From Micromonospora globbae (lineage in GTDB: Bacteria > Actinomycetota > Actinomycetes > Mycobacteriales > Micromonosporaceae), in assembly GCF_003610785.1 (NCBI RefSeq), contig NZ_RAQQ01000036.1, positions 1-32,343 on the forward strand: 32,343 bases of DNA, read 5' to 3'. Position 1 is the stretch's first letter. Each line of letters starts with the position of its first letter. Below the pieces are notes generated by a model, which saw only the letters and a program-made list of their open reading frames with translations, had not been told where the DNA came from and ran no database searches. The translations under genes and the position numbers were made by a program. This document shows, one piece after another, positions 24,592 through 32,343 of the stretch.

Positions 24592-27500
24592 ATGAGAAGC
24601 ACAAGCGCGTCGATCGCCAGCGGCACGGCGGTCGCTGTGCTGCTCGTCGCGGTACCGGCGGTGCTCGTCCGCATGGCCAGCTGGCCGAGCCCGGGGGTGT
24701 CGTGGACGGCCGTGCTGCGCGGCTGGGTCCAGGAACCGCTGAGCGCCGGTTTCCTTGCCGGGCTCGCCTACATCGCGGCGTGGTTGTTGTGGGGGTTGGT
24801 CGCCGCCGCGGTCACCGTCCGCGTGTATACGCGGGCTGCTCGTCTGCTGCGGTGGCTGCCGACCGTGCGGGTACCCGGGCCGTTGCAGGGTCTGACGGCG
24901 GCCGTGCTGGGCGCGACCGCCGTAAGCACCGCGGCTGCGGCGACGCCCGCTCAGGCCGACACCCCCACCGGCATCGCCGTCGAGGAGACGCACCGCCCGG
25001 GCCCTTCAGGCCCGGACGCCACCGCCGGCAGCGACCTCGCTGCCGCGCGGGCGGTTTCCTTCCGCCAAGATGCCGACGGTAAGAGGGCGACCTACACGGT
25101 TCGCCGCGGCGATACCTTGTCCAGCATCGCGCAGGGATGCCTCGGGGACGCGGACCGCTGGCCGGAGATCTTCGCGCTCAACCGCGGCGCCCGCTTCCCA
25201 GGCGTCGGTGGCGTCCTGCGCGACCCGGACCTCATCTACCCGGGCTGGACGCTTGACCTGCCCGCCGCCGCTGCACCCGCCGGAGGCTCCCGCCCTGCAG
25301 CTCCCGCTCGACCGCCGGCCGGAGCTGAAGCGGCCACACCCGAGATCGGCGCTGCCCCGGGCGACAGAGTATCCGCCAGCGCCGCGTCGCACGCTCCCGC
25401 CGGCGGTGCCGCGACGGCGAGCCCGACGCCCACCGGCGTCGGCCCTGCCGGTGATGCCACCACCCCCACTCCCGGCGCGGGTGACACAAGCCGCCCGCGG
25501 CGATCCGGTGACGGCGTCTGGCTCCCCGGTGGCTGGGTTGATGGCGGGTTGGCTGTGGCGATCACGACCGCGGTCGTTCTGGTCTGGGCGCACCGGCAAC
25601 GCCGCTACCGCACCCGCCCGCCGTCCGATCGATCACACACGTCCGACCCTGACCTGGCGCCCATGCCCCGCGCGATCCGAGCCATCCGACGCGGACTCCA
25701 CGCCGCCGCCAGCGCATCCCACCCCGCCCGGGGCACGAATCCCCGCCGCGACCAGCGGCCCGGCGACAGCCGTCCGTCACCGGTCGACGGCAGCGGCCGG
25801 GCTGAGTTCGTCTCCGACTCGGACAGACGCACCGATGGCGGTGCGACCATCACGGATGTCGCCGTGCCGGTGGCGCCGGCCCTCGATCCCCGTTTGGCGT
25901 GGCCGTTGGCGGGACTCGGCCTGACCGGGCCGGGCGCCGAAGCCGCCGCCCGCGGCTTCCTCGCCGCTGCCCTCGCCGCCGGCGGCGAGGAGCATCCCGG
26001 CGCCCGTACCCGCGTGGTCATCCCCGTCACGACCGCGGCAGCCCTGTTGGGCGCTGCCGCCAGCAGCCTGCCCCGCACCCCGAGGTTGACCGTCACCGCC
26101 GACCTCAGCGAAGCCCTGGATATTCTCGAGGAACAGACCATGCACCGGACCCGGCTGGTCTACCAGCACGAGGTCGACACCGTCGCCGACCTGCGGGCCG
26201 CCGGCATCGACGACGAAGCCCTCGCGCCGCTCATGCTGCTGGCCGACGCGGCCGGCCGCCATGAACGGGCGCGCGTCGCCGCACTGCTCACGCAAGGCCA
26301 CCGCTTGGACATACATGGTGTGCTGCTCGGCGCCTGGCCTCACGGTGACATCGCCGTCGTCGGCGACGACGGCACCGTCCGCCGCGGCGACAGCGACGCC
26401 GGCCACGGCACCCATCCCGCCGACATCGGCCGGCTCGCCGTGCTCAACCCCACCGACACCATCGACATCCTGGCGGCCCTGGCGGAATCCCACACCGGCG
26501 AGACCCCGGCACCCGCTGCCGACACCGCACCACCGTCCGCACCCCCGGCGCGACCAGCCCACGCGACCGTCGCGCCCGCCGCTGACAGCATCACCGGCCC
26601 GGCGCACCCGAAACCCCCAGACGGCAGCGCGGACACGGCCGCCGCCAGCCCTCACACCGGCACCGCCAGCACCACGGCCAACGCCCACCGAACCGTCGGC
26701 GAGGCGAACGAGCATCCCACCAGCATCGATCACCCCGCCGCCAACGCTGGAATCCTCCCTGTCCGGCCATCGCCCGAACCCGTGCAGGATCCGGTCGCCG
26801 CGTCCACGGCAGGCGCGGCGGCGCTGGTGTCCTCTCGCGACCGGGTCGAGGTGACGGTGCTCGGCCGGCCAGCCATCATCGGCGCCAACCCCCCGCGGCC
26901 GCTGCGCGCCAAGTCCATGGAACTGCTGGTCTACCTGGCCGTGTGCGGCGGCGACGCCCCCGCCGAGGCGATCCTCGACGACCTCCTCCCAGACGCCCCC
27001 GCCAGCAAAGCCACCCACCGGCTGCACACCTACATCTCCGACCTGCGCGCCGTGCTCCGCCACCACGCCGGCCCCGGCACCTACATCACCCGGCTCCACC
27101 ACCGCTACCAACTCAACCCCGACCGGTTCGACATCGACCTGTGGCGGCTGCGCGCCGCCGTGCGCGCCACCACCGGCACCCACGCCGAGCGCCTCCACGC
27201 GCTCCGGCACGCCGTCGACACCTACCGACCCCTCGCCGAGGGCTGCGACTACGAATGGCTCGAACCCCACCGCCACGCCGTGCAACGCGAAGCCCTCGAC
27301 GCCGTCACCGCGCTGCTCGAGGAACTCACCGACCAACCCGACCAGCAGGCCGCCGTCTGCGCCACCGCCCTGCCACACCACCCCTACAACGAACAGCTCT
27401 ACCAGCAAGCGATGCACGCCCACGCCCAACTCGGCGACCTGGACGCCATCCGCGGGCTGCGCCGCACCCTGACCCAACGCCTCGCCGAAATCGACGCCGA

Positions 27501-27597
27501 ACCCAGCGACGACACCCTCGCCCTCGCCGACCGGCTCATCACCGAGGTGCGCTCCCGACGCGCCCCGCGTCGCCTCGCCGAGAGGCCGGCGCGATGA
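24592..27597 (+). CDS. Membrane-tethered LysM-BTAD regulator
   Basis: 1001 residues from the ATG at 24592, after GGGAG. Two N-terminal helices (TAVAVLLVAVPAVLVRMA; LAGLAYIAAWLLWGLVAAAV) and a hydrophobic ATAVSTAAAATPAQA stretch precede a LysM domain at ~168-222 (YTVRRGDTLSSIAQGCLGDA ... DLIYPGWTLDLP), which binds GlcNAc-containing glycans such as peptidoglycan. A Pro/Ala linker leads to another helix (~318-340, LAVAITTAVVLVW) and RQRRYR. The C terminus has a SARP-type winged helix (from ~752, VEVTVLGRPAII) and a BTAD domain (~850-985). The topology suggests a one-protein relay from the wall to DNA. Paralogous to the upstream gene; its stop overlaps the DUF2637 start (ATGA). Confidence 0.85.
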   Translation: MRSTSASIASGTAVAVLLVAVPAVLVRMASWPSPGVSWTAVLRGWVQEPLSAGFLAGLAYIAAWLLWGLVAAAVTVRVYTRAARLLRWLPTVRVPGPLQGLTAAVLGATAVSTAAAATPAQADTPTGIAVEETHRPGPSGPDATAGSDLAAARAVSFRQDADGKRATYTVRRGDTLSSIAQGCLGDADRWPEIFALNRGARFPGVGGVLRDPDLIYPGWTLDLPAAAAPAGGSRPAAPARPPAGAEAATPEIGAAPGDRVSASAASHAPAGGAATASPTPTGVGPAGDATTPTPGAGDTSRPRRSGDGVWLPGGWVDGGLAVAITTAVVLVWAHRQRRYRTRPPSDRSHTSDPDLAPMPRAIRAIRRGLHAAASASHPARGTNPRRDQRPGDSRPSPVDGSGRAEFVSDSDRRTDGGATITDVAVPVAPALDPRLAWPLAGLGLTGPGAEAAARGFLAAALAAGGEEHPGARTRVVIPVTTAAALLGAAASSLPRTPRLTVTADLSEALDILEEQTMHRTRLVYQHEVDTVADLRAAGIDDEALAPLMLLADAAGRHERARVAALLTQGHRLDIHGVLLGAWPHGDIAVVGDDGTVRRGDSDAGHGTHPADIGRLAVLNPTDTIDILAALAESHTGETPAPAADTAPPSAPPARPAHATVAPAADSITGPAHPKPPDGSADTAAASPHTGTASTTANAHRTVGEANEHPTSIDHPAANAGILPVRPSPEPVQDPVAASTAGAAALVSSRDRVEVTVLGRPAIIGANPPRPLRAKSMELLVYLAVCGGDAPAEAILDDLLPDAPASKATHRLHTYISDLRAVLRHHAGPGTYITRLHHRYQLNPDRFDIDLWRLRAAVRATTGTHAERLHALRHAVDTYRPLAEGCDYEWLEPHRHAVQREALDAVTALLEELTDQPDQQAAVCATALPHHPYNEQLYQQAMHAHAQLGDLDAIRGLRRTLTQRLAEIDAEPSDDTLALADRLITEVRSRRAPRRLAERPAR

Positions 27598-28089
27598 GCA
27601 GCACGCCACAACCGGCAGGCGTCTCGGTCGCGACGCCCACCGCCGTGAACACCATGACCGGCACGCAGTTACGCAGGCTGCGGTGGGCGGTACGGGCCAC
27701 CCTCCCCCTCGGCGTCGCCGCGTCGGTGGCGGCGAACGTCCTGCACGCCCGCCCGAACCCCATCAGCCAGATCATCGCCGTCTGGCCGCCCCTGGCGCTG
27801 CTGCTCACCGTCGAGCTGGTCTCCCGCGTCCTCCATGAGCTGGTGCCTGGGCGCGATCCGCATCACCGCCGCCGCCGTCATCGCCGTCATCGCAGCCTGG
27901 GTGTCCTACTGGCACCTCGTCGGCGTCGCCGCCCGCTACGGCGAGAGCGGCTACGGCGCCGCCTACCTCCTACCCATCTCCGTCGACGGCCTCGTCGTCG
28001 TCGCCAGCGTCAGCCTCGTCGAAATCACCGCCCGCATCCGCGCCACCTCCGCCCACGATGACGCCGACGGCCGGATTCCCTCAGGGTGA
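27594..28089 (+). pseudogene. DUF2637 membrane protein, frameshifted and possibly truncated
   Basis: The ATG at 27594 overlaps the LysM-BTAD stop. The first frame reads LRRLRWAVRATLPLGVAASVAANVLHA... ISQIIAVWPPLALLLTVELVSRV, then turns into an arginine run. The remainder of the domain continues in another frame from about 27835: LGAIRITAAAVIAVIAAWVSYWHLVGVAARYGE ... YLLPISVDGLVVVASVSLVEI, stopping at 28089. A single-base difference near 27825-27845 therefore splits one DUF2637 domain. DUF2637 proteins are small membrane proteins often found with actinobacterial mobile or conjugative elements. Whether this is mutation, sequencing error or programmed shifting is open. Confidence 0.8.
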
Positions 28090-28711
28090 CTGGGACTGTC
28101 AGGTTCTGCTCAACCCGGCGCCTGGCTTCGGGGACTACTACTGCGTGCACCGCGGCCCCATCCGCCCTGGTCAGGTCCTCGAACCGGCCTGGCTCCGCGC
28201 GAGGGTGGACAGCGGCACGCCAGGTGAGACGCAAACGGCCACCGCAACGGTACGCCCGGTCGACGGCGAGGTGTCGACGGCCAACAACACGGCGCAGGCC
28301 AGCGTCGCCGTCGTCGAACCGGGCACCATCCGCGGCAGCCTGTGGATCGACCAGGACCGCGACGGACAACGGGACTCCGACGAGCCGGCCACGGCCGGCG
28401 TCCGTACCCTGTTGTTCCTGCCGCAGGCCCCTGTCGACGGGGATCCGACGGAGATCACGGCCGTGCTGAACCCGGACGGGACCTACTCAGCGGCCCTCAA
28501 ACCCGGCCCGTACATCGTCCAAGTGCAGATCGAGTCCCAGTACCTCGACTTCACCCTTCCCGATGTAGGCGATGACGCTACCGACTCCGACATCGTCACA
28601 GTTCAGCGGGACATCTACGGCGGCATCGACGCCGGCAACAGCGCGGTGATCGACGTAACCGCCGGCAGCGACACCACCATCGACGTCGGCTTCATCGACC
28701 TCACCTCCTAA
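28058..28711 (+). pseudogene. C-terminal fragment of a DUF11/SdrD-B-like surface protein
   Basis: The frame encodes a C-terminal piece without a signal peptide or start signals: QGDWDCQVLLNPAPGFGDYY and a DUF11-like strand pattern (ATATVRPVDGEVSTANNTAQ), then an SdrD-B-like calcium-binding-type domain (GSLWIDQDRDGQRDSDEP ... LNPDGTYSAALKPGPYIVQV) ending FIDLTS. Parent proteins are long secreted adhesin-like chains. The frame starts inside the end of the DUF2637 gene, so a deletion or insertion joined the two at about 28060-28085. No wall-sorting signal is visible. Confidence 0.7.
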
Positions 28712-28720
28712 CAGACGACG

Positions 28721-29002
28721 GACGCCCGGGACGTGCCACGGCAGTACGGATGGGGATCGACGGTGTATGCCCTGTTCCGCAGGTGGCAGCGTGACGGCAC
28801 CTGGAAGCATCTGCTGACCGCGTTGCAGACCCTGGCCGACGCGGCGGGACGGATCACCTGGGACATGCCGGTGGACTCCACCAGCGCCCGCGCTCACCAC
28901 CACGCCCCTGGGGCGAGGAAAAGGGGGATCGGCCGGTCCATAAGCGGATCGGCGAATCGTGATGGCCACGGCTGGCGCTTCTCACGATCGATGCACGGGT
29001 GA
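28721..29002 (+). pseudogene. IS5-family transposase fragment
   Basis: The translated stretch DVPRQYGWGSTVYALFRRWQ, DGTWKHLLTALQTLADAAGR and ITWDMPVDSTSARAHHHAPG is typical of the N-terminal half of IS5-type transposases, including the catalytic-type Asp in VDST. The N-terminal ~50 residues and the whole C-terminal half are missing, and the end (RSISGSANRDGHG) has decayed. It is a dead remnant on the plus strand. A related C-terminal fragment is at the right edge of the window. Confidence 0.82.
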
Positions 29003-29274
29003 CGGCACCGTTACGTCAGGCATTGACATCAGTGAAATGGCCGGCTAGCTTAAAGCCAGCACATTAAGGCGTCGTTGTCCTGGCACCGGAACACGGGGTA
29101 AATCGATTAGCAATCCGGCCCAATGCGCCACCGTACATTGGATTTTCTGGTGTCTGTCGTGTGATTGTGGCGGATATTCGGCTGTGCGCTACCCCGGATT
29201 GTCGAGTGTCCAGGCTTAAAAACGACGCGGAGTCGGATGCCTTATTGCTTCCGGCGTCAACGTGAGGAGAGGTA
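29003..29274 (+). promoter_or_regulatory. Promoter and leader of the serine protease gene
   Basis: TTGACA (29023-29028), 17-bp spacer and TAGCTT (29046-29051) form a good sigma-70-type promoter. A ~220-nt leader follows, less GC-rich than the rest of the window, ending with GTGAGGAGAGGTA before the ATG. No riboswitch class is recognised. Confidence 0.6.
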
Positions 29275-30561
29275 ATGACACGAAGCCGGTCTCGTCGACG
29301 GTTCGCAATATCCTTCGGCGCTTTGCTACTGGCGTTATCGATCACGCCTGGTGTCGTGCGGGCGGATCCGCCCGCACCAGCAGCCAACGACCCGCAACTT
29401 ACCGACAGTCAGAGCCCGGAACTGCTCGCCGAAATGCGTCGTCAGGAAAAGCTGCACCCAGCGGCGCAAGCGCTACTCGAGGCCGCTGTGAAGCTGCCAC
29501 GTACTTCGGGTTACGCTGGCGTGGCGTACGAGGGAGATGGCGTCACGTTGTATTACAAAGGCTCACTGCCGGCCGCCATGGCCAGTGCGGTTGCCGACGC
29601 CCGTCGGATTGGGCCCGTGACGGTAAAGATGGCTGCCTTCTCACGCGCTGAGCTGCATCGGGCGCAGGCACAACTGGCGGCTGCGGATAAGCTGGGGCAC
29701 AGCAACATCCAGGCGATCGGAACGCTGGACGACGGGTCTGGGTTGCACGTGGAACGTATGCCCCCCGCAACCGCCGAGAAGATGCGGGCCAAGCTGGCCA
29801 GCAAGGGCCTGACCAGTAAAGACGCGGACACCTTGGTGGCCGGCCTGAACTTGGGCGTGCCGGTAAAGATGACCACCGCGACGGCACCCATCAACCCGCT
29901 GAGCCGGGAGTCCGACTTTTCGCCGTGGAGTGGGGGCGCAGAGTTCGAAACGTGGCGTGACCTAGAGAAAAGGTCGGACTGGTGCACGACCGGGTTCACC
30001 GTGGCGAAGAATTCGCGGACGTACATGCTTACCGCAGCGCATTGCATGACAGCACCGGACGTAGCCTACAACGGCCACTTTGACGGCGATGCCTACTTTG
30101 CGGAGATCGGCCCGGTCTATCAAGAGGACTGGGAACATGATGTCCTGCTAATCGACGCCCCCGGAGAGGCGTGGATCTACGATGGCGGGGTCAACACCAC
30201 AATCAGAAAGCCAGTGCATAGCTGGGGTTACCGGACGGTCAATGAATTGCTTTGCCATTCGGGGTCAAGGAGCGGTACCATCTGCGGCCTTAAGACCCAA
30301 GGCGGAGAGTACACGATCAAGGGCGTGGACTCCGATGGCGATCTCACATATATGAACGATTTGGGTCTGGTGGAACAGATCGACCACCTCGCGGCCGGTC
30401 AGGACGGGGACAGCGGTGGGCCGGTCTTCTCGCTTGACGGAGATGGCGTGCGGGCCAAGGGAACTGTCACTGCGGGGGGTAACGCCCCTTATTATCTGTA
30501 CTTCGCGGATTTGGACGAGGTCGTTGGTGGCCCGTTGGCCGCGACCCCGCTGACCCAGTGA
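29275..30561 (+). CDS. Secreted chymotrypsin-like (S1) serine protease
   Basis: 428 residues; ATG follows GAGGAGAGG. A signal peptide (RSRSRRRFAISFGALLLALSITPGVVRA) ends near residue 31. Residues ~35-200 form a pro-like region (alpha/beta, KLPRTSGYAGVAYEGDGVTL...) resembling the fold-assisting pro-segments of alpha-lytic-type proteases. The protease domain has TAAHC with His256, EHDVLLID with Asp289, and GDSGGP with Ser380, a complete catalytic triad, plus two likely disulphides (WCTTGF...AAHC; LLCHSG...GTICG). The substrate is unknown. Its lower GC and flanking IS5 debris suggest acquisition by transfer. A terminator follows at 30583. Confidence 0.9.
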   Translation: MTRSRSRRRFAISFGALLLALSITPGVVRADPPAPAANDPQLTDSQSPELLAEMRRQEKLHPAAQALLEAAVKLPRTSGYAGVAYEGDGVTLYYKGSLPAAMASAVADARRIGPVTVKMAAFSRAELHRAQAQLAAADKLGHSNIQAIGTLDDGSGLHVERMPPATAEKMRAKLASKGLTSKDADTLVAGLNLGVPVKMTTATAPINPLSRESDFSPWSGGAEFETWRDLEKRSDWCTTGFTVAKNSRTYMLTAAHCMTAPDVAYNGHFDGDAYFAEIGPVYQEDWEHDVLLIDAPGEAWIYDGGVNTTIRKPVHSWGYRTVNELLCHSGSRSGTICGLKTQGGEYTIKGVDSDGDLTYMNDLGLVEQIDHLAAGQDGDSGGPVFSLDGDGVRAKGTVTAGGNAPYYLYFADLDEVVGGPLAATPLTQ

Positions 30562-30582
30562 TCGCCTAACCTCCAGTACCAT

Positions 30583-30615
30583 CTCGGGCGCCCAACTCTA
30601 AGTTGGGCGCCTGAG
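30583..30615 (+). terminator. Terminator after the serine protease gene
   Basis: CTCGGGCGCCCAACT (30583-30597), loop CTA, AGTTGGGCGCCTGAG (30601-30615): a 15-bp stem with one mismatch, separating the protease from the lipoprotein gene. Confidence 0.82.
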
Positions 30616-30646
30616 CAGCGGTCTTACTCGAAATCGAAGGGGCGCG

Positions 30647-31237
30647 ATGGCAGCCAGTTTTCATGGGTTATCGCTGATCGTCCGGATGGGAGTCATCCCA
30701 GGGCTTGTCGTTTTGCTGGCGGCATGTGGGGCCGAGGATGACATCGCGGCCGTGAAGCAGCCCGGCCCACCCACCTGTCCTGCCACATATGTTAAGAACG
30801 CACCCACCAAGGCCAGCCGCAACGGTGACCTCGTGCCCGAGGGAAGCTCAACGGCGCTGCTGTGCGTGTACTCATTTCCGCGCCCCGGAGCCCAGTACTC
30901 ACTGCATCAACCGATCCCGTTAGCAGCTGACAAGGTGGACGGGCTGGCCGATTACCTGAACACGCTCGACCCGGCCGACCTTGAAAGCAACGCTTGCACG
31001 CTCGCGGGTCATGATCAATATCAGGTCATCCTTGGCTACCCGGACGACACCAACGTCACGGTAAGGGTCGACTACAACTGCGGGACCGTATCCGCCGCCG
31101 GTGCCGTCCGGCAGGTCAGCCAAATGAAGACGCTGTTGGGGTTCTGGCCCGAGCGGGCAATCAAGACATACCGCACCCCGTCGCAGACTCCAAGCAGCCC
31201 ACTGATCCGCTCCGGCACGGCCGCAACGGGCAACTAA
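30647..31237 (+). CDS. Putative lipoprotein, unknown function
   Basis: 196 residues, ATG after GAAGGGG. The N terminus has a hydrophobic signal and a lipobox (VVLLAACGAE, Cys at about residue 27), so lipid anchoring outside the membrane is likely. The mature part has cysteines in PPTCPATY, ALLCVYSF, NACTLAG and VDYNCGT that could form two disulphides. No family is recognised. It follows the protease but is separated by a terminator, so co-transcription is doubtful. It may be a protease partner or an envelope protein acquired with it. Confidence 0.75.
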   Translation: MAASFHGLSLIVRMGVIPGLVVLLAACGAEDDIAAVKQPGPPTCPATYVKNAPTKASRNGDLVPEGSSTALLCVYSFPRPGAQYSLHQPIPLAADKVDGLADYLNTLDPADLESNACTLAGHDQYQVILGYPDDTNVTVRVDYNCGTVSAAGAVRQVSQMKTLLGFWPERAIKTYRTPSQTPSSPLIRSGTAATGN

Positions 31238-31433
31238 TTAGCCCAGCTTTCGTGGTCGGCCGTCGCCGCCGAGGTGCCCGACGACGCCGCCGCCGCACTC
31301 CCGCTGCACCTGGATGGCGCACGCCCATGTCGCGCAAGCGGGAAGCCTTCTTGGGCAGATCGAGGCGGGTGTGGCGTTGACTCATCCGCCTCCCGTCCCG
31401 GTCGACCAGGCCCATCTGGGAGGCCGTCGTCGC

Positions 31434-31451
31434 CGAGCAGCGCGCTGCTCG
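31434..31451. repeat. 18-bp perfect palindrome
   Basis: CGAGCAGCGCGCTGCTCG lies in the 253-bp gap between the lipoprotein gene (plus) and the Mrr-like gene (minus), about 40 bp past the latter's stop. It may be a terminator stem with a tiny loop or a protein-binding site. Nothing else was identified in 31238-31490. Confidence 0.5.
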
Positions 31452-31490
31452 TTGATCGACGAGCCCGACGCTCCCGTGCCGCCATTTGCC

Positions 31491-32084
31491 TCAGTGCTTG
31501 AGGTCTAGCACTTGTGTGCTGACCCACTGGGCCAGCGCTGGCCGGTCCACGAGCATGATGCGGCAGCGCAGCGCCACCTCCCGCGCTTGGGCGGTCGGGC
31601 GGCCGGTGGTGACCAGCAGCGCGACGTCAGCGCGATGGATGTCGCGGGCAGTTCCCGCGAACCGCTGGACGTGTGGGCTGCCCAGCGTGCCCCTGTACCG
31701 CTTGCACTGCACCACCACCCGGCGGCCGCACGGCGATTGCCCGATCACGTCGGCGCCCATGTCGCCGGAGCCCCCGCAGACGATGACGTCGCGGTATCCG
31801 CTGGCGCGCATCAGCCGCGCGACGAACTGCTCGAACTCTGGCCCGGTCATGTGGTCGGTGACTGCCACGTTGCGTTCGTGCTCGGCCATCTGCCGTGCGC
31901 GTGCCCAGCGCAGGTACAGCCAGGCGGTCAGGCCGGCGAGCGCGGCGAGCGCGATCAGGGAGGCGATGACCGGGTGCTCGCGCACGACCTGGACTACGGC
32001 CGACACGGCGAGCAGGCATCCGCCGATCGCGGCGAGCGTCGCCGCGTTGCTGCGCTTGCCCCGCCGCCGCTTACGTCGAGTCAT
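31491..32084 (-). CDS. Membrane-anchored Mrr-like restriction endonuclease
   Basis: 197 residues from the ATG at 32084 (MTRRKRRRGKRSNAA), after GGGAGGG. Two hydrophobic helices (LAAIGGCLLAVSAVVQVV; VIASLIALAALAGLTAWLYL) are followed by an Mrr/PD-(D/E)XK nuclease domain: MTGPEFEQFVARLMRASGY, GDMGADVIGQSP and RRVVVQCKRYRG, giving the Asp...Gln-x-Lys active site usual in Mrr. Such proteins cut foreign or modified DNA; the membrane anchor suggests action at the envelope, for example on incoming DNA. The frame is open to 32246 upstream but without a better start. Confidence 0.88.
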   Translation of the reverse strand: MTRRKRRRGKRSNAATLAAIGGCLLAVSAVVQVVREHPVIASLIALAALAGLTAWLYLRWARARQMAEHERNVAVTDHMTGPEFEQFVARLMRASGYRDVIVCGGSGDMGADVIGQSPCGRRVVVQCKRYRGTLGSPHVQRFAGTARDIHRADVALLVTTGRPTAQAREVALRCRIMLVDRPALAQWVSTQVLDLKH

Positions 32085-32215
32085 GCCACCCTCCCCAGGT
32101 TGACGTTGTGTTGTAGGCCGCGCACGAAAGGTAGCGGCGGGGTGTGACAACAGCCGTGGTGCGGTCGGGGGGGTGCGCGGGGATTCCGGGAAGTCACGCG
32201 CGCCGGGTGTAGGCC

Positions 32216-32343
32216 TTAGGTCGTGTCTCGAAGTGCGCGTAGCCATTCGTTGATGGCGGTGACGTGGATGGTGGCTTCGTAGCGGACGGCCAGCTTGTCG
32301 TACCTAGTGGCCAGACCACGGTGGCGTTTGAGCCGATTGATGC
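32216..32343 (-). pseudogene. IS5-family transposase, 3' end (cut by window edge)
   Basis: Reading the minus strand, the last 41 codons give INRLKRHRGLATRYDKLAVR, YEATIHVTAINEWLRAL and a TAA stop at 32218-32216. This is the typical C terminus of IS5-type transposases (ATRYDKLAVRY...). Whether the gene is intact cannot be seen because it leaves the window. It is the same broad family as the fragment at 28721-29002. Confidence 0.83.

Noticed and set aside
26943..27593. Plus-strand Arg/Pro-rich frame preceding the DUF2637 start
   Set aside because: Out-of-frame reading of the BTAD domain; only the part from 27594 encodes a recognisable protein.
25777..27609. 610-codon minus-strand frame opposite the LysM-BTAD gene
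   Set aside because: Gly/Val-rich shadow frame; the plus strand has LysM, winged-helix and BTAD domains.
1..32343. tRNA, rRNA or CRISPR features
   Set aside because: None was recognised on either strand by eye; a tRNAscan or CRISPR search could still find a missed one.

Overview
The window is very GC-rich and actinobacterial. A c-di-AMP (ydaO-type) leader upstream of a wall-active secreted protein, twin-arginine lipoproteins, BTAD/SARP-type regulators, a DUF2637 membrane protein and a second NADH-dehydrogenase-like operon together suggest a Micromonosporaceae-like filamentous actinomycete. That placement is inference; no rRNA or marker gene is present.

Layout. (1) 1-2440: copper resistance. 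A CopB-like P-type ATPase (minus, cut by the window edge) is divergent from a Tat-exported multicopper oxidase, with a CsoR-like operator between them. (2) 2450-3343: a secreted lysozyme-like/transglycosylase-like wall protein. (3) 3698-12261 (minus): an eight-gene complex-I-like operon, nuoA - [NuoB-like + His-rich + NuoD-like fusion] - nuoH - J - K - L - M - N, with overlapping or nearly overlapping genes. No NuoC, E, F, G or I is encoded, and the B/D-like protein lacks the N2-cluster cysteines, so this looks like a proton-translocating arm without a redox module. (4) 12740-18408: a cell-wall remodelling block: a riboswitch-controlled coiled-coil secreted protein, a GH3 lipoprotein and two divergent NlpC/P60 endopeptidases. 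The dyad CTACTA-N8-TAGTAG occurs in the promoter regions of both NlpC/P60 genes and, with one mismatch, upstream of the nuo-like operon, suggesting one regulator links them.

(5) 18718-20087: an intact IS256-family element with perfect 17-bp inverted repeats. (6) 20210-28089: a plus-strand membrane signalling cassette: an Hsp70/actin-like ATPase domain fused to a multi-span membrane domain, two paralogous membrane-tethered BTAD regulators (one with a periplasmic-type LysM domain), and a frameshifted DUF2637 gene. (7) 28058-29002: debris, namely the C-terminal fragment of a DUF11/SdrD-B-like surface protein and an IS5-family transposase fragment. (8) 29003-32343: a less GC-rich stretch with a chymotrypsin-like secreted protease, a lipoprotein, a membrane-anchored Mrr-like nuclease and, at the edge, the 3' end of another IS5-family transposase. 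The stretch may be cargo between two IS5-type remnants.

How it fits together. The window pairs envelope functions (wall hydrolases, wall-sensing LysM/BTAD regulators) with metal handling (CopB, multicopper oxidase, and a protein with 35 histidines inside the complex-I-like operon). The strongest candidates for something undescribed are the apparently redox-less, His-rich complex-I-like operon with its shared operator, and the Hsp70-like/LysM-BTAD membrane cassette.
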